64,000 nt of DNA. It comes from an uncultured Rhodopila sp. GTDB taxonomy: Bacteria > Pseudomonadota > Alphaproteobacteria > Acetobacterales > Acetobacteraceae. This document shows, piece after piece, positions 17,625-29,879 of this stretch. The notes below the pieces were generated by a model, which ran no database searches, was not told where the DNA came from, and was given only the letters and a program-made list of their open reading frames with translations. The stretch's first letter is position 1, and each line of letters begins with the position of its first letter. The stretch is taken from NCBI RefSeq assembly GCF_903915725.1, contig NZ_CAIWTY010000107.1:1-64000 (forward strand), written 5' to 3'. A program made the translations under genes and the position numbers.

Positions 17625-17897
17625 TCAGTCATCGGTCTCCCGCCGCCGGAGAAAGTCAGGCGCGTCCGATCGGACGCCGGCAAGGATGGCATCAAATTGG
17701 GCTTCGCCGGCTCCGGAGTAGCCCTTATTCAGGAGGAAGGTCTTAAGGTTGGCTTTGGTGCTGTCGAAATATTCGCGCGACACGACGACCACTTCCCTTC
17801 CGTCGCGGCGCTGCACGAATTGATGCTGGCCCGCCACTGCGGCATCGATGATGTCGCTGAATTTGTGCCGGGCGTTTGCGGCCTGCCACGTGGTCAT
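17625..17897 (-). CDS. Phd/YefM-family antitoxin
   Basis: A 90-residue protein starting M-T-T-W-Q-A-A-N-A-R-H-K-F-S-D-I-I-D-A-A, the dimerisation and DNA-binding head of the Phd/YefM family, followed by R-R-D-G-R-E-V-V-V-V-S-R-E-Y-F. The acidic and basic tail would wrap the toxin. The start at 17897 was chosen because the longer frame adds about 80 residues of non-family sequence that run through a repeat element. It lies 5 bp upstream of the broken PIN toxin gene, so it is an intact antitoxin with a dead partner. Confidence 0.88.
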   Translation of the reverse strand: MTTWQAANARHKFSDIIDAAVAGQHQFVQRRDGREVVVVSREYFDSTKANLKTFLLNKGYSGAGEAQFDAILAGVRSDAPDFLRRRETDD

Positions 17898-18059
17898 TCT
17901 GATCCTAAGCCGGGTTGTGTCGCCAGACGCATCGGAGGAGAGGTCCGCTGAAGTGTCAATTGAAACGTCAGGTGGGGTGGAGGGATGGATTCCAGGCCGG
18001 TAGTCCGTTCGGTTAAATACCAGTCCGCCGTGACAGCGACTCTCCGGCCGCGCCGCCTC

Positions 18060-18140
18060 GTCATGCCGACGGAGGTCGGCATCCACGCCTTTTCCATGTG
18101 TAAACAAAGGCGTGGATGGCGGGCCTGCGCCCGCCATGAC
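18060..18140. repeat. Composite REP/BIME-like element
   Basis: It is built as GTCATGCCGAC-loop-GTCGGCATCCACGCCTT, a short spacer, then AAGGCGTGGATGGCGGG-loop-CCCGCCATGAC. The two halves are mirror images around the spacer. The 45019-45127 element has the same architecture with different inner stems. It occupies most of the 305-bp gap between the Phd antitoxin and katG. Confidence 0.75.
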
Positions 18141-18202
18141 GGCAACGGCGATCGTGCCTATCGGGCAAATTCAACGCGAACCGGCATTACTGTCCGACCC
18201 GA

Positions 18203-20551
<2,349 letters not shown>

Positions 20552-20585
20552 TCAAGCCGACAGGCGTCGCCTGGGACGGCTCGGC

Positions 20586-21623
<1,038 letters not shown>

Positions 21624-21651
21624 TCAATCCCGCCCGGGCAGGCGGCGGTCA

Positions 21652-23244
21652 TCACGGGAAAGGCGGCGAGTCCTGCGGGCACCTGGTGCCATCAGGCGGA
21701 AGGGTTCCATCGATCAGGTAGGCGGCGATGGTGTCTTGAGCACATTTGCTCGGGTTCAGAAGCTGGGTGTGGCCAAACCCGTCGACGGTCAGGAAATGCC
21801 CATCGTACATCTCGCGGGCTGTACGTTGAGAGCTGGCATACGGTGTGGCCGGGTCAAACGTGTTGCCAACGACGAGAACCGGCGCTGTCGGCTTGTTCCA
21901 CGGGCCGAGATAGGGATCCGGCGTCCTGATCGGCCATCCCATACATACGCCTGTGAACGGAAAGTTGCTCAACCCCGCCCGCCGAAATGAAATGAACGTT
22001 TGTTTGATCTCAGCCGATATCGTGCTCAGGTTCGGACTTTCCCCGCAGATCACCGCCGATTCGCGCCCATAGCTGGTAACGTAGGTTGACGGTGTTGTGG
22101 GAGCCGGCGTTTCCGGCGGGGCTACCGGGGGAGCAGACTGGTTCCCGGACTCCGAGGCTACCCAGACTTGCTGCATCAGGTTTGCCAGGTATGTGAAGCC
22201 GGGAAAGCGGGTAAACCCGGGCACCGGGAGGATGGTATAGGTCGAGTTGTCCCAGTAGGATACCATATATGATTTTGTATATTGGATGTTATCCACCGTG
22301 ACCGGATTGATTGCCAACCGCGCAAGCAACGTATTCCACTTAACGATCGTTGCTTCCGGCGTCTGATCGGCAAAGGCGCAGTGCGCAGGGCCGGCTTCGC
22401 CGCATGCGGACAAAAACGCCGTGAGTGTCTCAGCCGCGCCAAGGTCGGAGCCGATTCGGAGGAAGGTGTTCAGGACCGTGGCGTCCTTGTTGTTCCCCGC
22501 CCAGGATGTCGGGTAAACCGCTCCGTCCAGCACAGCGGCGCGCACCTTGTCGGGAAACATGTTGATATAGGTGGCGCCGAGATAAGTGCCGTACGAAGTA
22601 CCGTAGTAGTTGATCTTATCTACTCCGACCGCCTGACGCAACAGATCGAGATCGCGCGCGTTTTCCGTCGTCGAAACATGCGCCAACAGCGTGCCTTCCC
22701 GCGCGACACATATCTCGTTGATCGCGATCCGGGCGGTAAAGTCAGCCTTGAGTTCGGGGACAGTATAGGGGATATCGGGGATCGACCCGAAATGTTCCGT
22801 AAGATAGTTCGTTTCTTCCTGTTCATTGTCAAAACATTGCACTACCGGCCGGGTAGATCCGCCCATTCCCCTTGGATCCCAGCTCACGATATCGAATTGA
22901 CTTCTCACTTGCGCGGGAAAGCCGTCGATCGCAGCCGGCAAATAGACTGTTCCGGAATCGGTGGGGCCGCCGGGATTCCAGAACAGGGTCCCGAGTTGAT
23001 TGGCTGGATCGTCTGCCGGATGCTTGATCAAAGCCAGCGTGAAACTGGCGCCGTCCGGTTGCGTGTAGTCGACTGGAACCTGTGCTGTAGCGCACAAAAA
23101 GCCCGCCTGGGCCGCGATCGTGCACGGCTGCCAGGTCAACACCGGAACAGCCGGCGTGTCCGACGCCATCGCCGGTTGCACCGCCGCGATGGCGAAAGCC
23201 GCGAGCGACCCGGCGACGATTGTGCAAGGCCAAGATGGAAACAT
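21652..23244 (-). CDS. Secreted alpha/beta hydrolase with TAP-like C-terminus
   Basis: A 530-residue protein with a cleavable signal peptide (hydrophobic A-G-S-L-A-A-F-A-I-A-A, then P-A-M-A). The alpha/beta hydrolase domain has the nucleophile elbow G-T-S-Y-G-T-Y, an acidic residue in N-T-F-D-P-A-T-P-Y and the catalytic histidine in G-F-G-H-T-Q-L. The F-W-N-P-G-G-P and S-W-D-P-R-G blocks are typical of the tripeptidyl-aminopeptidase-like (Streptomyces SCO7095-type) hydrolases. An AAGGGG ribosome-binding site supports the start at 23244. It lies 71 bp downstream of a paralog, so the two probably form an operon. The substrate could be peptides or esters and is unknown. Confidence 0.88.
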   Translation of the reverse strand: MFPSWPCTIVAGSLAAFAIAAVQPAMASDTPAVPVLTWQPCTIAAQAGFLCATAQVPVDYTQPDGASFTLALIKHPADDPANQLGTLFWNPGGPTDSGTVYLPAAIDGFPAQVRSQFDIVSWDPRGMGGSTRPVVQCFDNEQEETNYLTEHFGSIPDIPYTVPELKADFTARIAINEICVAREGTLLAHVSTTENARDLDLLRQAVGVDKINYYGTSYGTYLGATYINMFPDKVRAAVLDGAVYPTSWAGNNKDATVLNTFLRIGSDLGAAETLTAFLSACGEAGPAHCAFADQTPEATIVKWNTLLARLAINPVTVDNIQYTKSYMVSYWDNSTYTILPVPGFTRFPGFTYLANLMQQVWVASESGNQSAPPVAPPETPAPTTPSTYVTSYGRESAVICGESPNLSTISAEIKQTFISFRRAGLSNFPFTGVCMGWPIRTPDPYLGPWNKPTAPVLVVGNTFDPATPYASSQRTAREMYDGHFLTVDGFGHTQLLNPSKCAQDTIAAYLIDGTLPPDGTRCPQDSPPFP

Positions 23245-23315
23245 GTGAAAGCCCCTTGAGAAGTCGGATAAACGGCCCGATGTCCGGGCCTCGTGGCCCC
23301 CTGGTTCAGCCATCG

Positions 23316-24971
23316 TCACGGCGCCGAAGCGGACGCCTTCTCGTCGCTCGATGCTGCGGAGTTCGTGATGAACGGCGCGTTGTCCTGACGGCACACGGCG
23401 CCCTTCGGCGGCAGCGCCAGGTTGATGAAGTAGTCGCTGACATAAGTATTGGCGCAGGTGCTCGGGTCGCCGCCGTCGGCGTGCCCATAGCCGCGGATCG
23501 TCAGCAGGCGCGCGTTGGCCAGCGACTCGGACAAGGTGATCGCCTCGCTGTAAGGCGTGGCCGGGTCGACGGTGTTGTTGATCAGCAGGATCGGGTTTGC
23601 GGTCGGATGATTCCACGGCCCGGTGTACTGGTCCGTGGCGGTGGCCCGCCAGGCGGCGCACTGCTCGTCGAGCCAGACCCAGTAAGGGCCGACGATACCG
23701 GCCCGCTTTGTCGCCAGATCGGCGAGCCCGTAATAGGCGTCCGGATCATGCGGATTGGGCGCCTCGGCGCACTTGACCGCCAGCACCTGCACCACCTGCT
23801 GACCCTGCACGCTGGGTTCGTTCGATGGGTAGCGGGACGGGTCCATGCTGCCCTCCCAAAGCGCTTCCAGGGTATTCGCCAGCGTTGGCCAGCCCGGCAC
23901 CTGATAGATCGAGTCGACCACGGTGGTGACCACCAGGTCATAGTTGTAGGTCACATCGCCGACGATGACCGGGGTCGTCAGCAGGCGCTGCGCCAGGGAC
24001 CGCCACTTGGCCCTTGTCGCGGCGGGACTGCCGGCCGAGAAGGCGCACTGGTCCACGGACGACTGGCCACAGAAGCTGAGAAACGCATCCAGGGTCTTCG
24101 CAGTCCCCTGTTCGGCGTTTTGCCGCAGTGCGACGTCGAGGGTGGGATTGTCATCGCCGTCGTTCGTCCAGGCGGTCGGATCGACGTTACCCAGGAACAT
24201 CATGGCCCGAACCTTGTCCGGGAACAGGTTGGCGTACACGGTGCCCAAAAAGGTGCCGTAGGAGTTGCCCTGGTAGGTCAGTTGCGCATCGCCGACGGCC
24301 TGCCGCAGCAGGTCGAGGTCCCTGGCCGTATCCGCGGTTGAGACGTGGGACAGTAAATAGGCGCTGCTGCTGTTGGCGCAGGTCTGCGCGATATAGGCCC
24401 AGCCGTCGATCCAGGCCTGGCGCTGCTCCGGCGTCACCGGCACTCCCGCGGGAAGCTTGGCCTCGTAGTCCGCTTCCTCCTGCGGCGAGCCGAAACACTG
24501 TACCGAGGTCGTGTTGCTGCCGTTCGGCGGCGCGCCGATGCCGCGCGGATCCCAACTGATGATGTCGAAGCGTTCGTGCAGCGCTTCGGGGAACAGAACC
24601 GGGGATCCCGTCGCCGGCAGCGTCAATACTATCGGCAGAAACACCGTGCCGGCGGCGCCCGGACCGCCGGCATTCCAGAACAGCGATCCGATGCGGTTGG
24701 CCTGATCGGTTGCCTTGTGTCGGATCAGCCCGAGGTTGATGGTCTGGCCCTGCGGCGCTGAATAATCCAGCGGAACCTTTGCGGTGGCGCAGTCGAAGCC
24801 CGCCAGGGCCGGGGTGCACGGCTGCCAATTGAGCACCGGCACCGTCGGCGAACCTCCGGCGGCAGCCGAATGCGGCAAGGCGAGCAGTCCGGCAACCGCC
24901 ATCCCAGCCGTCGCGGATAATAACGATCGTCCGAAACGAGCCGGAACGAAATCCCGGGCCTGATCTTCCAT
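23316..24971 (-). CDS. Secreted alpha/beta hydrolase with TAP-like C-terminus (paralog)
   Basis: A 551-residue protein with a Tat- or Sec-like signal region (R-F-G-R-S-L-L-S-A-T-A-G-M-A-V-A-G-L-L-A-L). It shares with its neighbour the L-N/T-W-Q-P-C-T start of the mature part, F-W-N-A-G-G-P-G, S-W-D-P-R-G, the nucleophile elbow G-N-S-Y-G-T-F, N-T-V-D-P-A-T-P-Y and the histidine in G-Y-G-H-A. The start at 24971 follows a GGGGGA ribosome-binding site and was preferred to the ATG at 25001. The C-terminal P-P-K-G-A-V-C-R-Q-D-N-A-P-F is also found in the gene fragment at 27165-27272. Confidence 0.88.
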   Translation of the reverse strand: MEDQARDFVPARFGRSLLSATAGMAVAGLLALPHSAAAGGSPTVPVLNWQPCTPALAGFDCATAKVPLDYSAPQGQTINLGLIRHKATDQANRIGSLFWNAGGPGAAGTVFLPIVLTLPATGSPVLFPEALHERFDIISWDPRGIGAPPNGSNTTSVQCFGSPQEEADYEAKLPAGVPVTPEQRQAWIDGWAYIAQTCANSSSAYLLSHVSTADTARDLDLLRQAVGDAQLTYQGNSYGTFLGTVYANLFPDKVRAMMFLGNVDPTAWTNDGDDNPTLDVALRQNAEQGTAKTLDAFLSFCGQSSVDQCAFSAGSPAATRAKWRSLAQRLLTTPVIVGDVTYNYDLVVTTVVDSIYQVPGWPTLANTLEALWEGSMDPSRYPSNEPSVQGQQVVQVLAVKCAEAPNPHDPDAYYGLADLATKRAGIVGPYWVWLDEQCAAWRATATDQYTGPWNHPTANPILLINNTVDPATPYSEAITLSESLANARLLTIRGYGHADGGDPSTCANTYVSDYFINLALPPKGAVCRQDNAPFITNSAASSDEKASASAP

Positions 24972-25001
24972 GTATCCCCCAAAATTTACTTTTAGTTCCA
25001 T

Positions 25002-25408
25002 CCGGAACTAAGTCCTCAATAAGAAAAGGTCAATTTTTGGACCCTGGCAAGCGTCATCCCGATCACGGTTCCGTTGTCATAATTTTATGTTCCGGGTTTT
25101 GATCCTGAAGCCCAAATGATGCCGCAACGGCCGGCATGAGCAGCAGCACGGGCACAGCCGACGCAGCGGCGCTTCCGCGCGGACACGGGCGGGGATCGGG
25201 AAACATCGCTGCAAAACAGCCCGGGCGGCAGCGAATGACCGATCCGGGACAATCAGTCAAACAACAGGTGCAATGTTCACGAACCGGTGAGTCTGTGCGG
25301 TGCGGGTTGACAATTATCATACGCCGATCACCATCAGTCGCGAATTCATAATGTAAGAACATCGATCAAGACAAGGCCAGCTATCCTTACCCCGGGGGAG
25401 TCATTCCT
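25002..25408. other. Divergent intergenic region, no gene seen
   Basis: A 407-bp gap between two divergently transcribed genes for exported hydrolases. The ends are AT-richer than the middle and should hold both promoters. A TTGACA hexamer lies at about 25308-25313, but no convincing -10 box stands at the right distance. I see no coding sequence, RNA structure or repeat here. Confidence 0.5.
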
Positions 25409-26953
25409 TTGTTCAAACGCCGCTCTGTACTCGGCGCCATGGCGCTTGCGCCGCTGGCGCTTCGCACCTCGTCCGCCCGCGCCGGCGCAACCGGCTCCGG
25501 ACCGTGTTTCACGCCGGCGCTTATCGCCGAGATCGAAGCGCTGATCGTGCAGAAAATGCCGGTATTCGATATTATCGGTACCGCGATCGCATTGATCCAA
25601 AATGGCGAAGTGATTTACGCGAAAGGTTTCGGTGTGCGGGACCTGAAGACCGGCGCTCCGTATACTGTCGATAGCGTGCATCGGATCGCTTCGACGACCA
25701 AGTCCATGACGTCAATGCTGAACGCGATGCTTGTCGATGAGGGGCAGTATGGCTGGGACACGCCCGTACGGACCATCTCAACCCGCTACCAGTTCCCGAC
25801 GCAGGAGTTGACCGACTCAACCACCGTGCGCCAGATGTTGAACATGAGTACGGGACTCGGGGAGAGCGAAATCGAACCCTACATCGACCTTCAGACTCCG
25901 CGCGTCTTTTTCCGGACCCTTGCGACGCTGCCTGTCCTGGCGCCGCCGCAGACGGAATATTTCTATAACGATTACGTTTATGCCGGCGCAGGGTACCTCT
26001 ATCTTCTTCAGCAGGGCACGGCACTCGGCAACCTGCCTGAAGCCTATGCGGCGCTGATGAAGCAAAGACTGTTCGAGCCGATGGGCATGCCGACGACGGC
26101 GATCACGAGTGATCCTACGACGTTGAGTGACAACGTATCGAAATCCTATGGCTTCGACCTGCGCTATGACGAGCAACCAAATCAGGTGCAGCCCTACCTG
26201 AAGGCGGAGATGGTCAGCCCGGCCGGCGCGACCGCCACCACGCTGCTTGACATGGCCCGCTATCTTATTACGCAATTGAATGGCGGCGTCACACCCGACG
26301 GAACCCGGATCGTCTCGAGCGAGGCCCTGGCGGAAACCTGGAAGGGCGTTATGACGGTCTCGACAAACCCCCCGGCAGCCTATGCCATGGGCTGGATGCA
26401 GGTCGTTGTCGACAAGATCCCGTACACCTGGCACAACGGCAGTGTCGACAGTTTCAAGACCGACATGTCGATGCTTCCGGAGGGCAATCTCGGAATCCTT
26501 ATCTTCTCCAATACCGAGTCCGGGACAACCTTCCATCAGGCGATTCGCGGCCATATCATTGAGCGGCTGTATAATTTGGAGCAAACCGCCGTGGCGGCAG
26601 CGCAAGCCGCCTACGCCAGTGCCCAAGCCGTGGTGCATGCCCTGAAAGAGGCCATCACGGCCTATCAGGTGCCGGAGGAAACGATTGCGCCTTTTCTCGG
26701 TCGCTACGAGAAGGGATGGACTGTCCAATACATCGACGGGGTGCCGATGGTGACCCGGACCGATGGCGTTCAGTGGGTGCTGCTTCCGACGGCCGACGGA
26801 TACCGGGTCTGCTCGACCACCTACGGCAACGGCTTTCAGGATGCGGTCGCGTTCGTGACCGACACCAGCGGTCAAGTCCACATGCAGATCACGAATCCCA
26901 ACGAGAACAACGCTCTCGTCGATCAGGTGACCCGCCTGTCCCCTGACACATAG
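25409..26953 (+). CDS. Tat-exported serine hydrolase of the beta-lactamase/PBP4*-like family
   Basis: A 514-residue protein. It starts at a TTG at 25409 with a GGGGGAG ribosome-binding site. The N-terminus M-F-K-R-R-S-V-L-G-A-M-A-L-A-P-L is a twin-arginine signal. Class C beta-lactamase-like motifs are present: S95-T-T-K98 for the nucleophile and base, Y-N-D at 186-188 in place of Y-x-N, and H-N-G in W-H-N-G-S. An alanine-rich helix and a C-terminal beta domain follow. Such proteins are esterases, D-aminopeptidases or peptidases more often than true beta-lactamases. It lies divergent to the two secreted alpha/beta hydrolases. Confidence 0.88.
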   Translation: MFKRRSVLGAMALAPLALRTSSARAGATGSGPCFTPALIAEIEALIVQKMPVFDIIGTAIALIQNGEVIYAKGFGVRDLKTGAPYTVDSVHRIASTTKSMTSMLNAMLVDEGQYGWDTPVRTISTRYQFPTQELTDSTTVRQMLNMSTGLGESEIEPYIDLQTPRVFFRTLATLPVLAPPQTEYFYNDYVYAGAGYLYLLQQGTALGNLPEAYAALMKQRLFEPMGMPTTAITSDPTTLSDNVSKSYGFDLRYDEQPNQVQPYLKAEMVSPAGATATTLLDMARYLITQLNGGVTPDGTRIVSSEALAETWKGVMTVSTNPPAAYAMGWMQVVVDKIPYTWHNGSVDSFKTDMSMLPEGNLGILIFSNTESGTTFHQAIRGHIIERLYNLEQTAVAAAQAAYASAQAVVHALKEAITAYQVPEETIAPFLGRYEKGWTVQYIDGVPMVTRTDGVQWVLLPTADGYRVCSTTYGNGFQDAVAFVTDTSGQVHMQITNPNENNALVDQVTRLSPDT

Positions 26954-27090
26954 CGACTGCGCCTTCACCGCGAATTTGGGCAGTTGAGCGGCGCCCGGCA
27001 TGTTGCTCCGACAACGTTGCGGGCCTGCGTCTAATGAGCACTCGGCCTTACACCAGGATCATCAGGCCAGCCGGAACCCGTCCCTGCTCA

Positions 27091-27126
27091 GACGACAGGT
27101 CAGGCGGTTCCGCCTGACCTGTCGTC
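27091..27126. terminator. Perfect 17-bp stem hairpin
   Basis: The arms are GACGACAGGTCAGGCGG and its exact complement, separated by TT. The stem is GC-rich and has no T-tract. It lies 140 bp after the serine hydrolase stop and just past the 3' end of the hydrolase fragment, so it may be the ancestral terminator of that lost gene. Confidence 0.5.
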
Positions 27127-27164
27127 GTGTCATGGAGCGCCGCAAGTTTCGCTACGGGCGGCCA

Positions 27165-27272
27165 TCAGGTTTGCGAACCGGAAGCAGTCACGTCGCTTGA
27201 GGCCGAAGAATTCGTGACGAACGGCGCGTTGTCCTGCCGGCAAACTATCCCCTTCGGCGGCAGTCCCAGGTT
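27165..27272 (-). pseudogene. 3' fragment of a third TAP-like alpha/beta hydrolase
   Basis: On the minus strand, 27272 down to 27165 reads N-L-G-L-P-P-K-G-I-V-C-R-Q-D-N-A-P-F-V-T and then N-S-S-A-S-S-D before a TGA stop. This matches the last 35 residues of the gene at 23316-24971 nearly position for position. No further similarity is visible upstream of 27272, so only the tail survives. Confidence 0.8.
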
Positions 27273-27453
27273 GCAACGCCTCGGCGACCGGGCGGAAGCG
27301 GCCGGGGCCGCTGTTCAGTGCGCCTGATCCGGCGTCGCCAAATTGTCCAGATCCTGCTTCGCCCGGGCGACCATCCGCGTCCGGCAGATCCGGGGTGCGC
27401 ATCCCGGTGACCAAGCGCTATAAACCGCGCACAATCATATCCGGGGTTCATCA

Positions 27454-28347
27454 ATGCGGCGCGAGGAACTCGCCGATCTGTATGCCTTCCTGAGCGTGGC
27501 GGAGGAACAAAGCTTTACCCGCGCCGCGGCGAAGCTCGGCACCTCGCAATCGGCGCTCAGCTACACCGTCAGGCGGCTGGAGACGCGGCTCGGGGTCCGG
27601 CTGCTGACCCGCACGACCCGGCGTGTGGCGCCGACCGAGGCAGGCGAGCGGCTGCTGAAGACTCTCGGGCCGGCGCTGGAGGACATCGCCGCCGGACTTG
27701 CCGCGCTCAGTGAGCTGCGCGACAAGCCGGCCGGCACGATCCGCATCACAGCGACCGAACACGCGGCGCAGACCGTGCTGTGGCCAGTGCTCGAGAAGCT
27801 GCTGCCGGACTATCCGGACGTGCATGTCGAGGTGTCGGTCGATTCAGGTTTCACCGACATCGTCGCCGAGCGGTTCGACGCCGGGGTGCGCCTCGGCGAG
27901 TCTGTCGCCAGGGACATGGTCGCGGTTCGCATCGGCCCCGATTTGCGCATGGCGGTTGTCGGCGCGCCGGCGTATTTCGCCGCGCATCCGAAGCCGCGCG
28001 CCCCGCAGGACCTGGCGCAGCACCGGTGCATCAACCTGCGTCTGCCGACGGCTGGCGGGCTGTATGCGTGGGAGCTGGAGAAGGGCGGGCGGGCGTTGCG
28101 GGTGCGGGTGGACGGCCAGTTGGCGTTCAACAACGTGCCCATGATCCTGCGCGCCGCAGCCGCCGGTTTCGGCCTTGCGTGCGTCCTGGCAGATCAGGTC
28201 GAAGCGCTCGTCGCCGCCGGCAGCCTGGTTCGCGTGCTGGAGGGATGGTGTCCGCCGTTTGCCGGCTATCACATTTACTATCCGAGCCGGCGTCAGCCCT
28301 CGGCAGCATTCGCGCTGCTGGTCGAGGCGCTGCGCTACCGAGGCTAG
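27454..28347 (+). CDS. LysR-family transcriptional regulator
   Basis: A 297-residue protein. The N-terminal helix-turn-helix (residues 4-62) contains F-L-S-V-A-E-E-Q-S-F-T-R-A-A-A-K-L-G-T-S-Q-S-A-L-S-Y-T-V-R-R-L-E. The remaining domain is the periplasmic-binding-like effector domain, with D-P/R-D-V-H-V-E-V and D-A-G-V-R-L-G-E blocks typical of the GstR/AaeR-like branch. The flanking sequence to its left is a relic of a hydrolase gene rather than a divergent target gene, so its regulon cannot be read from context. Confidence 0.95.
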   Translation: MRREELADLYAFLSVAEEQSFTRAAAKLGTSQSALSYTVRRLETRLGVRLLTRTTRRVAPTEAGERLLKTLGPALEDIAAGLAALSELRDKPAGTIRITATEHAAQTVLWPVLEKLLPDYPDVHVEVSVDSGFTDIVAERFDAGVRLGESVARDMVAVRIGPDLRMAVVGAPAYFAAHPKPRAPQDLAQHRCINLRLPTAGGLYAWELEKGGRALRVRVDGQLAFNNVPMILRAAAAGFGLACVLADQVEALVAAGSLVRVLEGWCPPFAGYHIYYPSRRQPSAAFALLVEALRYRG

Positions 28348-28421
28348 AGCGTGGAAAGTTGGTGCACCGGCTCCCGCTCAATCGGCCGTGACGAACGAGG
28401 AAAGAAGATCATACACCACGC

Positions 28422-29801
28422 TCAAATCGCCGCCTCGGTAAAAATCCGGCTGGCATCTCCCCGCCACGCGCCATGATATTGCGCCAGCCAATGTTCCGCC
28501 TGTGTCGGCCGGCCTTCGGCGATTTCCTGCAACGGCGTCAGGAACACCTGCTCGTCATTGCCCGCCTGATCCAGCAAGCCGCGCGCCCGCAGCCCGTCCT
28601 TGGCGATCGCGACCACCTCCGCCGCGATGTCACGCAGGGTGCCGCCCCGCCATGGTGCCGCCAGCCCCTGCCGGGGCACCGCGGTGCGGGCAGCTATCGC
28701 GTCCTCCCACCCCGCCCCGCGCAGCATCGCCTCGGCCGAGGCCAGGGCCGCATTGTCATACAGCAGGCCGACCCATAACGCCGATTGGGCGAGCATCATG
28801 TCGGCGCGGCCGGCATCGGCACCGCGCATCTCCAGGAAGCGCTTCAGCCGAACATCCGTGAAAGCCGTCGTGATGTGATCCTTGAAGTCCCCCAAGGTCG
28901 CGGTCTCGCCCGCCAGAGCGGGAACCCGTCCGGCCATGTAATCAGCAAAGGATTCACCCGCCACGTCGATATAGCTGCCGTCCCGGTAGAGGAAATACAT
29001 CGGCACGTTTTCGATCACCCACTCGGCATAGCGCTCGAACCCGAAGCCGTCCTCGAACATCACCTTGGGAATGCCCGCCCGGTGGTTGTCGGTGTCGGTC
29101 CAGACATGCGCGCGGTAGGACAGAAAGCCGTTCGGCTTGCCCTCGGTGAACGGCGAGTTGGCGAACAGCGCCGTCGCCAGCGGCTGCAGCAGCAGGGAGA
29201 CGCGCAGTTTCCGCCGCATGTCCGCCTCGGACGCGAAGTCGAGGTTGACCTGCACCGTGCAGGTGCGCGTCATCATGTCCAGCCCGAGGCTGCCCACCGT
29301 CGGCATATAGCGCTTCATGATCGCGTAGCGCCCCTTCGGCATCCATGGCATTTCCGCCCGCGTCGCCAGCGGATGGAACCCCAGCGGCGCGAAGCCCAAA
29401 TCGAGGCCGCGGGACACCGCCCGCACCTCATCGAAATGGGTCTCCAGCTCCTGCGCTGTCTCGTGCAGGCTGACCAGCGGTCCACCCGACAGCTCCAGCT
29501 GCCCGGCCGGTTCCAGCGACACCGACGCCTCGCCCAGCTTCACCCCGATGGGGTTGTCCCCATCCAGTATCGGCTCCCCATCGAAGGCGGCGAGGCCGAC
29601 CAGCAGGTCGCGGATGTTTCCCGGCTGGCCGTCCGCGGCCTGGTACGGCGGCGGCGTCAGGTCCGCTTGGCGGAAGCCGAACTTCTCATGTTCCGTGCCG
29701 ATGCGGAATTCTTCCGCCGGCTTGCACCCGGTGGCCAGATATTCGGCCATCTGCCGGGTCGACGTCAGCGGGGTGTGATCGGCGTCTCCAGGGTTGGACA
29801 T
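28422..29801 (-). CDS. gshA: Glutamate-cysteine ligase
   Basis: A 459-residue enzyme that makes gamma-glutamylcysteine, the first step in glutathione synthesis. It belongs to the plant/alphaproteobacterial type: E-F-R-I-G-T-E-H-E-K-F-G, then E-L-S-G-G-P and M-T-R-T-C-T-V-Q-V-N-L-D with conserved substrate residues, and W-T-D-T-D near residue 235. The length is normal and the start at 29801 has a GGGAA ribosome-binding site. It lies downstream of rsmE on the same strand, 78 bp away. Glutathione is used by gloB and the GST gene elsewhere in the window. Confidence 0.96.
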   Translation of the reverse strand: MSNPGDADHTPLTSTRQMAEYLATGCKPAEEFRIGTEHEKFGFRQADLTPPPYQAADGQPGNIRDLLVGLAAFDGEPILDGDNPIGVKLGEASVSLEPAGQLELSGGPLVSLHETAQELETHFDEVRAVSRGLDLGFAPLGFHPLATRAEMPWMPKGRYAIMKRYMPTVGSLGLDMMTRTCTVQVNLDFASEADMRRKLRVSLLLQPLATALFANSPFTEGKPNGFLSYRAHVWTDTDNHRAGIPKVMFEDGFGFERYAEWVIENVPMYFLYRDGSYIDVAGESFADYMAGRVPALAGETATLGDFKDHITTAFTDVRLKRFLEMRGADAGRADMMLAQSALWVGLLYDNAALASAEAMLRGAGWEDAIAARTAVPRQGLAAPWRGGTLRDIAAEVVAIAKDGLRARGLLDQAGNDEQVFLTPLQEIAEGRPTQAEHWLAQYHGAWRGDASRIFTEAAI

Positions 29802-29879
29802 AGGATTCCCAAGACAAATCGGTTGAACGCGCGGTTCGGCCGGCGGCCGGGTTACCCGAGCGTATCGTTTGAGTGAGTA

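Larger units (their letters stand above)
26954..27453. other. Intergenic region with palindrome and gene fragment
   Basis: A 500-bp gap between the serine hydrolase and the LysR gene. It holds a perfect 17-bp-arm palindrome (27091-27126) and a hydrolase 3'-end fragment on the minus strand (27165-27272), both listed separately. No complete gene is seen in the rest. Confidence 0.6.
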
